Source: Dimargaris cristalligena (taxonomy: Eukaryota; Kickxellomycota; Dimargaritomycetes; Dimargaritales; Dimargaritaceae). Taken from it: a stretch of 32,823 bases of DNA. This document shows positions 1 to 10,046 of the stretch, piece by piece. The notes under the pieces are model-generated. The model was not told where the DNA came from. It did no database searches and worked only from the letters and a program-made list of their open reading frames with translations. Every line of letters begins with the position of its first letter. The stretch's first letter is position 1. Where the stretch lies: NCBI GenBank assembly GCA_027576995.1, contig JANBQC010000307.1, forward strand, positions 1 to 32,823, written 5' to 3'. Made by a program: the position numbers and the translations under genes.

Positions 1-329
1 CTTGGCGGTGCGCTCTCACTGAGGGAGTCAGGTGACCACTCTAGTTCAGGGGGACCGATTCCCTCTGATGGTGGCACCAGGTACTATGGGGGAATTGAAT
101 GAGATTGAACCTGTCATACAAAACACCACGGGGAAGTGATATTGAATTGGACTGTTAATGAGCTACACGGGAACTTACAGTCCCAAAGTTCAAGGGGGTT
201 GGCGATTAGTAATGAAATCTACCCGCCATCTTTAATAGTGAGTCCCTTTAAATTGTATATTACTAAATCAAGCTCAGAGGATGACAAACTGCTCCTTTTG
301 TAAGCACACACCTCACAACTCCTCTTCCC
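1..329. other. no gene recognised (window start)
   Basis: This stretch precedes the pirin promoter. I see no conserved coding frame, RNA gene or repeat in it. It may hold the 3' end or flank of a gene outside the window. Confidence 0.5.
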
Positions 330-337
330 TATAAATA
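330..337 (+). promoter_or_regulatory. TATA box of the pirin gene
   Basis: The sequence is TATAAATA in the context CCCTATAAATACTCC. It lies about 230 nt upstream of the pirin start codon and is followed by a C/T-rich leader rich in CACC and CTTC. The same motif and spacing recur upstream of the four-pass membrane protein gene at 5407. The assignment rests on motif and position only. Confidence 0.5.
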
Positions 338-565
338 CTCCACAATCAGTCCGCCTCGATATCAAGGTTTCATTCAATCCATACCCACTACTGACCTGGT
401 TCTTAGATCCTCCCATTATCTTCTTACACCACCACTTTTTGGCCCTTTCTACTTGAGTATCTTATATTCTGCTTTCCTATTGACTAAAGCCCCCGCTCCT
501 ACTTTGTATCACCCCTACCACTCGCCCACCCACATTGTCTTCACAACACACATTCGCACCCCGAC

Positions 566-2073
566 ATGGCCTCGTCAGCACTCAAAGCCATTGCCCGAAT
601 CGTTTTCGCTCGGTCGCAAACCGAAGGTGGCGGTTTCTTGGTCCACCGGGCCCTTGGCGGACGTGAACTCAGCGAACTCGACCCCTTCCTCATGCTCGAC
701 CACATGGGGCCCATGACCTACGGGCCGGGCGAAGCCCTCGGCGCCCCCGACCACCCGCACCGCGGTTTCGAAACCGTCACTTACATTCTCAAAGGCGGCC
801 TACAGCACTTGGACAGCCATGGCAATTGCGGTAACTTGACCGACGGTTGGGTGCAGTGGATGACCGCCGGGAGTGGCGTTGTGCACAGCGAAATGCCCAA
901 CGACGACATTCGGAAAAACGGGGGTACGCTGGAGGGGTTTCAGCTATGGGTAAATTTGCCGGCAAAAGATAAGATGAGTCCCCCGCGGTATCAGGTAAGT
1001 ATGCACGGGCTATATTTTAATCTCACACCCTCTCCTCCCCCTTTAATGATGAATTGGCGGAGTTATGGATTAAACCATGATTTGACCGTCACTGGCTTAA
1101 GGCTCCGGTGAAACTGCCCCAGTTCCTTACTCTAAATGAGCGCAGACTATTCATACAATTTATTATCCCGATGGGATGCTCTTTATATATATATATATAT
1201 ATATTTATCCTATAATGACATTTCTTACGGCTCTTAGGATACCCCGGCCGACAAAATCCCACTGATCACCGTCAAAGACAACCCATCCGTCCAACTCAAG
1301 GTCATCGCCGGCCGCGCTGAGGGTGTGACCGGTCCCATTGAAACTCGGTTTCCCGTCGTTTTCTACGACATTCGCCTGCTTCCCGGTGCCAAACCCTTCA
1401 GTCTCAACTTATCGCGTCAGTTCCAGGGCTTTGTCTACGCGTACGGTGGTGACGGAGTGGTCTTGGTCGGCCCTGAGGCCACCCCCATTCGCCAGTTCTA
1501 CATGGGAGTGCTGAACCCCGACTACTTGGCCAAGGCCCAGGCGTCGGCCGATTCGTCCGACGAAGTGCCCGTGACTTTCTCGTTGCAGGACCCTAGCAAA
1601 GAATCTCGGTTCTTGGTGGTGGCCGGCGAGCCTATCCATGAAGAAGTAAGCTAAACATAATTATAATCATAGGCATAGTCATCATAACAATAATAAGGCT
1701 TCGCTTGCGGCCGAATTACACCCCAGTATTGCTATAATTATTGGCCCGAAAACCCGCTCATTGTAGCCGAAAGAGGGACGGTGTATTGAGAGAGAACTGC
1801 TTTCCTTAATATGACGCCTGTTAACAGGTTGCTACAATGCTGGACCTATACCTTCCCCGACCCTGCTTACTAACTTGTAGATATTTATGGATCGATTATT
1901 TCATTTTCTGAACTCTCAATCTTCAGGTGGCTCGCTACGGACCCTTTGTGATGAACACGGAAGAAGAAATCATGAAGGCTATTAGGGATTTCCAAAGCGG
2001 CAAAATGGGCTCTATCGATGGCGAGGCTGAGCGGGTCCGGCTAACCCGGGAGGCCCGGAATAAACGGCTTTAA
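566..2073 (+). CDS. PIR: pirin (cupin-fold Fe-binding protein), 3 exons
   Basis: Exons are 566-994, 1238-1645 and 1927-2073; both introns (243 and 281 nt) are phase 0 with GTAAG donors and TTAG/TCAG acceptors. The joined product is 327 aa, against about 290 in human pirin. The N-terminal cupin carries the expected metal ligands: HPHRGFET gives His63 and His65, and VVHSEMP gives His107 and Glu109. The second cupin follows in exon 2, and exon 3 restores the conserved YGPFVMNT(E)EEI tail. Pirins are nuclear or cytosolic iron proteins; roles as transcription cofactors or quercetinase-like dioxygenases are known for some members, but the substrate here cannot be told. The start ATG sits in CCGACATGGCC, a good context. 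Intron 1 contains a TA microsatellite and intron 2 an exact TACTAAC branch-site motif. No frame damage is seen. Confidence 0.95.
1184..1204. repeat. (TA)n microsatellite in pirin intron 1
   Basis: An uninterrupted TA dinucleotide run of 21 nt, a little over 30 nt before the 3' splice site of pirin intron 1. Similar TA runs occur in MEMO1 introns 1 and 6. Confidence 0.95.
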
Positions 2074-2850
2074 ATTGCTGCAATGTCGTAAGAGTCAAGT
2101 CATTTTGCCCCCATAGCGATGAGGCACACTACTATGGGTATATACTACAGTATATTCAATAGCCGTCGGCTAATAAGCATGTAAAAACTCGGGCATTATT
2201 CCTCGCTACCCTCTTTCCAGCATCTCTTAGCTACTATTGCTGTGGTTTTCAATATAGCCCATAATTAATTATCCACTGCCTTAAACAATTCATTTCCATA
2301 AATATAAGAAATTTTAGTTAATTTAGAACGATGTAGTTTTGTAGTGTCCCAAGGATGAGCTTCATACTAGAGCAATATCGTTGGCAATCGTCTATCCTGG
2401 ATTAATTAATAAATATATATTAAATGTGATTCATAAATCTGGTCTGATTGATGCCAGCCGAGGAGTGGCCTTACCTGACTAACCCCACCCTGCCCTGGTA
2501 TACTGTATCCAAATAGGGCCAGACAGGTCTAATGGATAGTTGGATCCTGACATTGTATGGCTAAAGAATACCGAAAACGAGCTCCCATGAAAACCGTCCC
2601 ATTGAGCCATTTGCTGTATACAATCACTACCAAGGAAAACCGACTGATGTGGGTACAAAGATGGGCAAGCATACGCAGATACTGGTGGGTATATAAATTG
2701 CGTAGAAGAGGGGGGACTGGTATCCACACCCGTCCACCTTCTGAGTGACCACACTATACTTGGCGCATTAGCGGTTAAGAGGACCATCACAGTTTCATTA
2801 TAGCCGATGAGTTTTCGGGCAGTTTTGTATTCAATCCCTCCCCCCTTCAA

Positions 2851-2872
2851 TATATATATATATATATATATA
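2851..2872. repeat. (TA)11 microsatellite
   Basis: Uninterrupted TA dinucleotide run in intergenic DNA. Confidence 0.95.
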
Positions 2873-3562
2873 AATAAAATAGCATCAGCATAATGACTAT
2901 AGAGCGACTGGAAACACTATATAGTCCCGTCCAATCCTGTCCAACTTTCAAGCGCTAAGTATAGGACAAACCGGTTAACCGAGTATATGTGTGTGCAGCT
3001 CAATTGGCATAGCTTCCCTCGTCCACTATTATTGTGCCAATAGGTTTCCGCCCCTCCTCGGCGTCCACTTCCCAAAAACCACTAGGCATTAGAAGAGTCT
3101 AGAGCCAGCACCCGAAATCACCCACAACCTGGCTTACATGGCTAGATTGGACCAGCCGAAAAACCGGACATTGATGAAACCCTACGGACGGTAGAGTGGA
3201 GACACAACTAGTAAGTTCAGTGATTTTGTGTCACCGATGGGTCGACCCAAGTGGCAAATACAGAGGGCTGCAGCCAGAAGATTAATTGCTACCCCTTTTA
3301 CTGAGCTATATTAAAATCGTTAAACTTGAGACCTCCATTAGGGAGGGACCATGTGGACTCTGGCCCAGGGACACCAGGGAGGTAAATACGTGATTAAATG
3401 AATGTATCTCTGCAACTTAAGTATTACCTACTGTATTATTGTTTACTCCTATATATTACCACCGCCACCACCCACCCGCTTCTCTGTCTCAGCCACCGTA
3501 GGTATCTTATCCTTGGGGGCTCTTCTTGCGCCATTCGATTGGTATCGGCTTTACTCTCATTT

Positions 3563-3711
3563 ATACGTGAAACACATAACCACACTGTATAGGAGGGGCT
3601 TTCAATAAAATATCCATCATTAAGCTGTACGGATGGTCTATTTATAGCCAGCAACGCTGGCTATATCCAATATATTTTCCGTTATATGGTTGGGCTGAAC
3701 CTCTCCTAAAT
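3563..3711 (+). mobile_element. MITE-like inverted-repeat element, copy A
   Basis: About 149 bp. The right part (3641-3711) aligns without gaps to copy B (7965-8035): the last 48 positions match at 35, and 10 of the 13 differences are transitions. The left end (3563-3592) resembles the left inverted repeat of copy B, sharing a TGAAA block and CTGTA(C/T)A. The core forms a perfect 10-bp hairpin with a 3-nt loop (3643-3652 with 3656-3665, TATAGCCAGC/GCTGGCTATA). No coding capacity. A TA target duplication is not clean here. This copy is more diverged than B and C. Confidence 0.6.
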
Positions 3712-5406
3712 GAATGTCGGTACCACTATCTCCATTATATAGCAACCGCGAGTACATGGGCGAATTGTTCAATGAGCAATTAACTAACTTGCCATTCTCT
3801 GTGGTCTTTATGGAATCTTTGGGAATTACGAGTCTGGCGTCATGTGCAATCCAAAGTGGCTTCCGCTACCTATTAAATATGCAGGACTTTACAACTTAAA
3901 TCCCCAATATAGAATCATGTGCATCCCAGGTCCAGGACTCTGTTATGAGTTAGATTTCCTAAACATTACAGAATTTAGTAATGCAAACTGAACGGCTTGC
4001 ATACATAAAAGAAACTGAGGGGAACATGGCACTAATGATATAAAAGCCTTATTGTGTAACTACAAATCGTCTCCAGTGGTAGCTCGGTTTAACGGGAGAT
4101 TGGCCAAGCCCACGCCCATGTCCTAAGATTGACCGGATATTCCTTGATAAACATCGCATAAATCGGGCCTATTAGTATGATCCAACATGACAGCTATACA
4201 TTGTTAACAGATATTTCGTCATTTTTAACACTATATATACAATGGCGATCGATAAACTATGGAGTCCGGCTATTATTGACGGCCGATACCAACTTTGCAT
4301 ATTTTTAATTGCAATTGAAACCCTCGAATTTCTCCAGGATGAAGGTCAGCTTTAGCCTATTTTATCCCACCCCCTCTTACGAAAGTTGAACAATTACTGG
4401 TTAGGTATTAAGTTGGGCTATGTCAAAAGTGGAGTGGGAGTTGAGGGGAAGGCGAACATTAAGCGGGGGTTGACCAGTTATATCTAATTGAGGTAATGAG
4501 GACGGGGATTCCCAGGTAAGCTGGAGAGAGTCTCATATGGTGTGACAACAGGAGCGCCAAGGCTTGGTCACGCCAGCTCGTCAGAGAAAAGGGCTTAATA
4601 TCCCAGAACGACTGTTAACTAAATACGAGTGTTTTGGCACGTAAGAAATGGGACCATCAAAGTCTTGGCGGCCCAATGTGGCTAGAGTATCTATTATCAA
4701 AGACAACTATCTTTGCCGTTGAGAGGTCCCTTTTGGCCTAACATCCTTCATCGGGATGGCTTTATTAATAATTCCTTTGGTAATATACGAGTATTTAAAC
4801 ACGACTATTATTATTATTTACCTTCAATGGTAAGGCTACGTTCTAACTTACTTAGGGCATTAATAACTATACAACATGTAGGTAATATTTTTTTATTTAC
4901 CAGTAATCTAAGGGGTTTGCGATGGAAATGGAATGGATGCTCTAATCGACACACCGGCTGCTCCTCGTCAGACCTCCGTCATACCAATGGGAATGGGAGG
5001 GTTTAGGTGACTGGCGAGGGTTGCCAAGGCGTTTTTGTCTCACACTTGCCCAACATTATATTTGTCCTGACACTAATATTCACGTTGAAACGAAAAAGGA
5101 GGCGGAAATAGGAATGGCGAAAAATAATTATTGAAGAGTAGGTCGTATAGATGCAGTGTATTGGTAGAGCCACCCAGCGAATAACGGAGGGACGCTACCT
5201 AATGTAGTACATCGGGAAGAGGAAGGGGCCTCACAAGTCGCTGATACCCTGGAACATCCATTCCAGCGAGTGGGTCCGGTCGAGCCTCAAAAGCAAATTG
5301 CTATGGGTTGCCAAGTCCCTTGTGCGACTTACCAGCTACAAGGGGTGTATCGTCCACACCCTTGATTATAGTACTAACGGGTATGGAAGGAAGATTTATA
5401 ATCCTC

Positions 5407-5414
5407 TATAAATA
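5407..5414 (+). promoter_or_regulatory. TATA box upstream of the four-pass membrane protein
   Basis: TATAAATA in CCTCTATAAATACCGC, about 230 nt upstream of the start codon, matching the motif and spacing at the pirin gene. It is followed by a C/T-rich leader. Confidence 0.5.
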
Positions 5415-5643
5415 CCGCAGGGATCGCAGATAGCCCTTCTCCTCCACTTAAGTAATCCCTAACCAAAGCCTCCAATTCATTCCACTTTAGCGGTCGCCCA
5501 TACTTTACATTCCAGCTCTATCTGCTACCCTTTGCCATAACCTAAGTTACTTTCGTTGTTTTTATACTTTAACCACAATACTTTTACCTAACCATTCCCT
5601 CTGCCGGGCACTGCTACTATTAACTTCATTTTTGTTGACCACT

Positions 5644-6234
5644 ATGGGAATTTATCCTGTCCGCCGTTTTTTCGGCCTTTTTGATTTGCGCATTGCCCTT
5701 ATCATCATAACGACTTTTGTAATGGCGTATCAGACTGTATCCCTTTTTAAATATATTTTTCGGGGACAAATCTTGGCCATAGTGATAATCTGTTGCGAGC
5801 TGGCGCTTACGATTACCGGCTGCTATGGCATTATTAACTACCATCGACGGTGCGTCATGGTAATGGTCGTTTGGCAAACTATTCTTATCCTATTATATGC
5901 CATATTCTTAGTTATGTTTGCCATTGCATTCAACAATCGCGGGAATACCGAAAGGGCCTGCTCTGCCACCTTCCTGGGCTCGTTTGAACATTGGACCGCC
6001 GGCTATTGTCCCCATAATTTTAAGACTGCTATGATTATCATATGGTTGATATTGAGTTTGGCCATTATCTTTGAAATTTATTTTTACATGGCACTTGTGT
6101 CTTTCTATCGCCAATTGAACTCAACCGCCTCCGGTAAGACTCCTACTGCACCAGCTGCGCTCGAATCGCTGCCCCTCCCTGAGGCTACCAACCACTACGA
6201 CAGAGTCACAGTACAACAAGAGCCTATCGCTTAG
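5644..6234 (+). CDS. four-pass integral membrane protein, conserved-type, function unknown
   Basis: A single exon encoding 196 aa. The first in-frame ATG (MGIYPVRRFF) is at 5644. Four hydrophobic segments lie at roughly residues 15-37, 43-66, 70-96 and 128-153. A short basic N-terminus with Arg7-Arg8 precedes TM1, an R/H-rich turn (YHRR) lies between TM2 and TM3, and the TM3-TM4 loop carries two cysteines (ACSATF and GYCPHNF) that could pair in a lumenal or outer loop. The C-terminal tail of about 40 residues is polar and Pro/Ala-rich. The layout recalls LAPTM4-like or MARVEL-like tetraspan proteins of endomembranes, but no diagnostic motif lets me name it. An AATAAA lies 275 nt downstream. 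Codon use is more AT-rich than in the neighbouring genes. Confidence 0.75.
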   Translation: MGIYPVRRFFGLFDLRIALIIITTFVMAYQTVSLFKYIFRGQILAIVIICCELALTITGCYGIINYHRRCVMVMVVWQTILILLYAIFLVMFAIAFNNRGNTERACSATFLGSFEHWTAGYCPHNFKTAMIIIWLILSLAIIFEIYFYMALVSFYRQLNSTASGKTPTAPAALESLPLPEATNHYDRVTVQQEPIA

Positions 6235-6508
6235 CCCACTGGCTCAAAATCTCTCCCGCCATACGATAGACCCATTCAATGCAACGATAAGGGTGCCTTG
6301 TAATGGGAAACGTGGTCAGTATCGGAAAACCAACCTACATCTGCCTATCTTCCCTAAATAATAGAAGCGACATCACTTACTATTATATACCTCTATGATG
6401 CTATCTACTATTTTCTATTTTTCTATGGCCTTCCAATGGTATAGTAAATAACTATGCCATATTTTAGTAAGTCAGTTGCGCCCTATTTTAGGCATCAAAT
6501 ATATGCAT

Positions 6509-6514
6509 AATAAA
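6509..6514 (+). terminator. polyadenylation signal AATAAA
   Basis: A canonical AATAAA 275 nt past the stop of the four-pass membrane protein; the nearest such hexamer I found. Confidence 0.4.
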
Positions 6515-6549
6515 CTTGAACTAATAATATATTTGTGAATCACGTGGGG

Positions 6550-6735
6550 CTTAGACGTGTAGCATCACGACCCGGGGATCCGGGAGGGTTCGGCGTGACC
6601 CTGCCGGGTTGAAGGGCACCGGACCGCGAAGAAGAGGAGGCCGGAAACAGCCGCTCAAGGGGAGAGCGGGGACGGGATGGAGAGGGCGGAGGAGACACCT
6701 CCGGGCTCCCAGTGTATGGGCGTTTCGATCGGAAC
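6550..6735. other. GC-rich island, possible element remnant
   Basis: A sharp block of high-GC sequence sits between AT-rich flanks. It is open on both strands: a Lys/Arg/Gly-rich frame on + and a Pro/Ser-rich frame on -. Neither has a recognisable domain. It is followed by an A-rich segment at about 6750-6775. It could be a fragment of a transposable element or exon debris; identity unknown. Confidence 0.35.
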
Positions 6736-6858
6736 ATGTTTTTAAATTAAATGAAAAAAATAAAAATAAAATAATTCGAGCTCAAGGATCATGGCTACTT
6801 TTCATTCGCTATTCGACGGCCGCATAATAAAATTGATGGATGGCTTTTATAAAATAAT

Positions 6859-6880
6859 ACTTATTTTTTAAAAAATAAGT
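6859..6880. repeat. 22-bp perfect palindrome
   Basis: The sequence reads ACTTATTTTTT followed by its exact reverse complement AAAAAATAAGT, with no spacer. It could extrude as a cruciform or form a hairpin in RNA. It begins a cluster of inverted repeats that continues to 7139. Confidence 0.9.
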
Positions 6881-6931
6881 GTAGTAGAATCGGTGATATA
6901 ACTAATTCGTATTTTCTGTGGGTCGCTCTGC

Positions 6932-6985
6932 ATTTCTCCCCGAAATGGGGGGTAAAAAAAAGGCGGGTATTTATACCCGAAATGC
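6932..6985. repeat. nested inverted repeats
   Basis: An outer arm pair GCATTTC / GAAATGC encloses a CCCC...GGGG hairpin and a 7-bp CGGGTAT / ATACCCG hairpin with a 2-nt loop. An A-run and the hairpins fill the interior. Confidence 0.7.
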
Positions 6986-7080
6986 AAAACTAAGGTGGAA
7001 TGATCGCAACAGGCGCCGAACGGTCGTTGACGATGATTTCTCCCGTCTCGACCATTCTCCTTCAACACTTTATGACCTCA

Positions 7081-7139
7081 TAGCCTAGAAAATACCACCT
7101 TCTCTCATGGTTTCAGAGATGATGACTAGTTCTAGGCTA
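7081..7139. repeat. 10-bp perfect inverted repeat with 39-nt loop
   Basis: TAGCCTAGAA at 7081-7090 is the exact reverse complement of TTCTAGGCTA at 7130-7139. Function unknown. Confidence 0.85.
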
Positions 7140-7893
7140 CGAGTTCAGTGTTGGCGCTCGTTTTCGGTTTTCAAAAATATAAATGGTAATAGTCTAGGTT
7201 TTTGATAGACCCGATAAGGAATTGATAAAAGTAGGCTTCCCTCAAACCTGCGCTATGCAGCAGTACAGATGTAAGGTTGGTTGTGATATACTTTTATTAT
7301 ATTAAGGGGATCGTTTTCTAACGTTCAGTAAATAAACCCAGAAAAGTTGGCCACGAATAACCATCAATATATCTTGAGACGGATCACTAATCCAATTTCA
7401 AACATCTAATGGAATATGATATAGGCGCCGTCCCCCGAATTGGACATACCTTGGAAATCACCTCCAATATATAATTAATGCAGGGTTTCAAAAAGGACGA
7501 GGGCCTGGCAATCTAGTTGACATAAAATGTCAGGCAAATGTGATAATCATCATATAAAAACAGGTAATATAATTTTGCTATTGCTAGGATTGTAGGGATA
7601 TTACATCTCCGTAGCCCTTATTTGAGAGGACTGTGAGTCATCCCCATTCTTCAGTGATGCTGCTGCCCCTGGTCTAACAGATATCACTTCCATTGGTCAT
7701 GTTATTTTCTATTACTTAGTATTAGACCATAATTCCAGCTAACTAATTTATGATAGTATTTGGCAAAGACGTAAATAGTCTAGTGAAAATGGTAGATAAT
7801 TGACGGAAATCAGAGGTAAAGAATTTAATAGAAAAATACAAGGAAGACAAAACTGGTTACCGAATTCAGGAAGGTGCAAAATCATTAGTATTT

Positions 7894-8035
7894 ATATGGG
7901 TGAAATGCGACCCAGCTGTACAAGGTTTTAAATGATATGTATGGGAAAATAGGCAGGATATTCATTTTGAACCAGTAATTTGTACCTTATCCAATGGATT
8001 TTTCACTATACAGCCTGGTTGAACCTCTCCCATAT
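7894..8035 (+). mobile_element. MITE-like inverted-repeat element, copy B
   Basis: 142 bp with about 30-bp terminal inverted repeats. The left end (7894-7923) and the reverse complement of the right end (8006-8035) agree at 21 of 30 positions, most differences being transitions; both begin ATATGGG. TA dinucleotides flank a TATGGG...CCCATA core (7893-7894 and 8035-8036), which fits a TA target duplication as in Tc1/mariner-derived MITEs. The entire length aligns to the reverse complement of copy C with one indel of a few bases. It encodes nothing. Just outside the right end is a further hairpin (8051-8081) containing the 14-bp palindrome CTGATTATAATCAG. Confidence 0.75.
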
Positions 8036-8050
8036 AGTTAGAAACTTGTA

Positions 8051-8081
8051 ATAGCCATTCCTGATTATAATCAGAGGCTAT
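8051..8081. repeat. hairpin with 14-bp inner palindrome
   Basis: ATAGCC (8051-8056) pairs with GGCTAT (8076-8081), enclosing the perfect palindrome CTGATTATAATCAG at 8061-8074. Confidence 0.8.
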
Positions 8082-9127
8082 CTATATTTAGGATTAATTA
8101 GTTTATTAAATAATGGGAACTTGAGGTAAATTGCAAAGTGATAGTAGAATGCTAATAGGTAGTAAATTATGAACTGATGGTAAATAGTAAGCTTGTGGCT
8201 GTGATGGTAAACTGGCAGTGGTACAAGCCAGTGACTTCATCACAAATCTGTTATAATATAGCTAAACTACTATAGTAGTATTGGCATTATCTCCATTTAT
8301 TTTTTCCTTTAATTGAAACCACTACCTACAATTAGGTGATTAGTTAAAGAATTAATACTGTTAGCCTGGGTTTTCCTTTTATAAATTGTATTATTATCCC
8401 AAGTTTACATTTATACCCCTATTATACTCTATTAATAAGTATCAGCTATTCCATTAACCTATTGGAAGTTTTACATCCTTATTTTTGTTATACCAATAGG
8501 TATAACTTTAGCCTTAGCTAATTATCATGTCACCTGGGTTAACCACTCTTAGTCCATCAAGAGTCCTGAGGATAGACTTCTAACAGTAGGTAGGGCTTAG
8601 ACTCAGCTAAGTGGGCTACTATCATTAGGATGGGGTGTAGTACTAACTAATAAAGGATAAGGAGGGCCAACATATTAGTTCAAGTATCTTTTCAATAGTT
8701 ATGTTTATTATACCAATAGTATTTATTCTTTGTATCTATCTAATTATTAGTTTAAAGTCCCCCTTTTTTACCCTTACTTTAGTAATATCAATGAGTGATT
8801 TACTATTTATAACTAATATTATAATTTGAAGACCCTTGTCTTTACCTTTGTTTTGGTTATACAAACGTGTCTGATCTTTTAGTATCTTTTATCTTTAGTC
8901 TTTGAATATCTACCAATTTGTAATCCCCAAGTTTTAGTATAAATACTTGGTGGAATATCTTAGTAATAAAAACAACTTTTTAGTTGAGGCTGAAGAATTT
9001 ACCCAGTAGTACTTCTGCGGAAGTTTGATTATGTTTTAGTTATTTTCAAGTACCCGATGGTATTATTTCGTTTATATTTTTATTTTATTACTATTTATGT
9101 TTTCCATAAATGCAACAAAATCACCAA

Positions 9128-9200
9128 GGAGCGTTGGCCTAATGGATAAGGCATCAGACTTCGGATCTGGGGATTGTGGGTTCGAGTCCCATGCGCTTCA
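9128..9200 (+). tRNA. trnR-UCG: tRNA-Arg (anticodon UCG), intronless
   Basis: 73 nt fold as a full cloverleaf: acceptor GGAGCGT with GCGCTTC and discriminator A; D stem GCCT/AGGC; anticodon stem TCAGA/TCTGG around loop CTTCGGA, giving anticodon TCG, which reads CGA (Arg); five-base variable loop; T stem GTGGG/CCCAT around TTCGAGT. The internal pol III promoter is complete: A box TGGCCTAATGG and B box GGTTCGAGTCC. A TTTT tract at 9205-9208 gives a short terminator. CCA is not encoded, as expected for a nuclear eukaryotic gene. The D-arm and anticodon arm match the eukaryotic nuclear Arg-UCG type, so this is not a mitochondrial tRNA despite the AT-rich surroundings. Confidence 0.95.
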
Positions 9201-10046
9201 TATATTTTATGTCCCCTAGTTTAGTGGATTGAAAATCGAATATTTTATTTTCGTAGTTGTTATTGTATAAAGTTGGGTCGTCATAGATATAGGAGTAGTT
9301 CATCCAGGTTGTATAACGAAAAATCCATTAGATGGGGCCAACATTACTGGTTAAAATGGTTACTCCCACATACACTAATCATGTAAAACCTTATACAGCT
9401 GGCTTGAATTTCACCCATATTAAATACTATCCCTTTATTTTTCTTACGATGCTATGCTGAATGTAATAATTATATATTACTAGAATAACACCACTCAACC
9501 TATATTGGTTTAACATAGTTAGGCTCAACTTATATTTCCACTGAAATGCTTCCTGTTTTTGGATTGAATTTACAGTTACAGGGGTAACGGTGGTTACTTT
9601 CTTGTGAAAATTTGTTTAATATACTAGCTATGTATGTTTTGTCATTTGCGAATTCCAGTGCGAGGAATATATATACATGACCAAATCCTCTCGCAAACAC
9701 CTTTCCCCATCTACTTTATGCTTAGGAGAAAAAGTATGATAGATGCGAACTGGCTGAATATAATTATCCAATTGCATTGTTGATCAGTATTCTTACTCTA
9801 CACTGTAATTACGCAGCACAGGCCTGTAATTTTTGTTTTTTTTTCTTTACCGTATTTCGCCCTCTCCACCCAATTGCCCCATTACACTGGATTTGCATGA
9901 CAGTAGAAGTAGACCGAATCTAATATTCTCGGTTTCTCTCTGGAGCGTTCTGTTTCTTTTTTATATATATTTTCTTTCCCAACCCTATTTCCCGACCCGC
10001 TCTCCAACGATTCACATAGATCCCCCCTTACAACTAGTTCCACCCC
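9201..10046. other. intergenic stretch between tRNA-Arg and PPR gene
   Basis: It holds MITE-like copy C (9287-9420) and, at the right end, the likely promoter and leader of the PPR gene: a TATATATA tract near 9963-9970 followed by a C/T-rich leader about 75 nt before the ATG. No other gene is seen. Confidence 0.6.
9287..9420 (-). mobile_element. MITE-like inverted-repeat element, copy C
   Basis: 134 bp, inverted relative to copies A and B. Its ends (9287-9316 and the reverse complement of 9391-9420) agree at 21 of 30 positions. The reverse complement runs colinear with all of copy B; for example GAAAAATCCATT (9319-9330) and ATTACTGGTT are exact matches, as is a TGTA(C/T)AAGGTTTTA block. No coding capacity. 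Flanking TA duplication is eroded. Confidence 0.75.

Larger units (their letters stand above)
2074..5406. other. long intergenic stretch without a recognisable gene
   Basis: Only short, unconserved frames are present. It holds a (TA)11 run at 2851-2872 and one copy of the inverted-repeat element (3563-3711). Base composition is AT-rich with many stops in all frames. I see no tRNA or rRNA motif. Confidence 0.6.
6235..9127. other. AT-rich stretch without a protein gene
   Basis: It holds the polyadenylation signal of the membrane protein gene (6509), a GC-rich island (about 6550-6735), large palindromes (6859-6880, 6932-6985, 7081-7139) and MITE-like copy B (7894-8035). From about 7.1 kb the DNA is strongly AT-rich, and no frame shows conserved protein features. 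Confidence 0.6.

Noticed and set aside
7118..7200. possible C/D-box snoRNA (GATGATGA C-box-like motif)
   Set aside because: No CUGA D box at a suitable distance and no terminal stem pairing the boxes.
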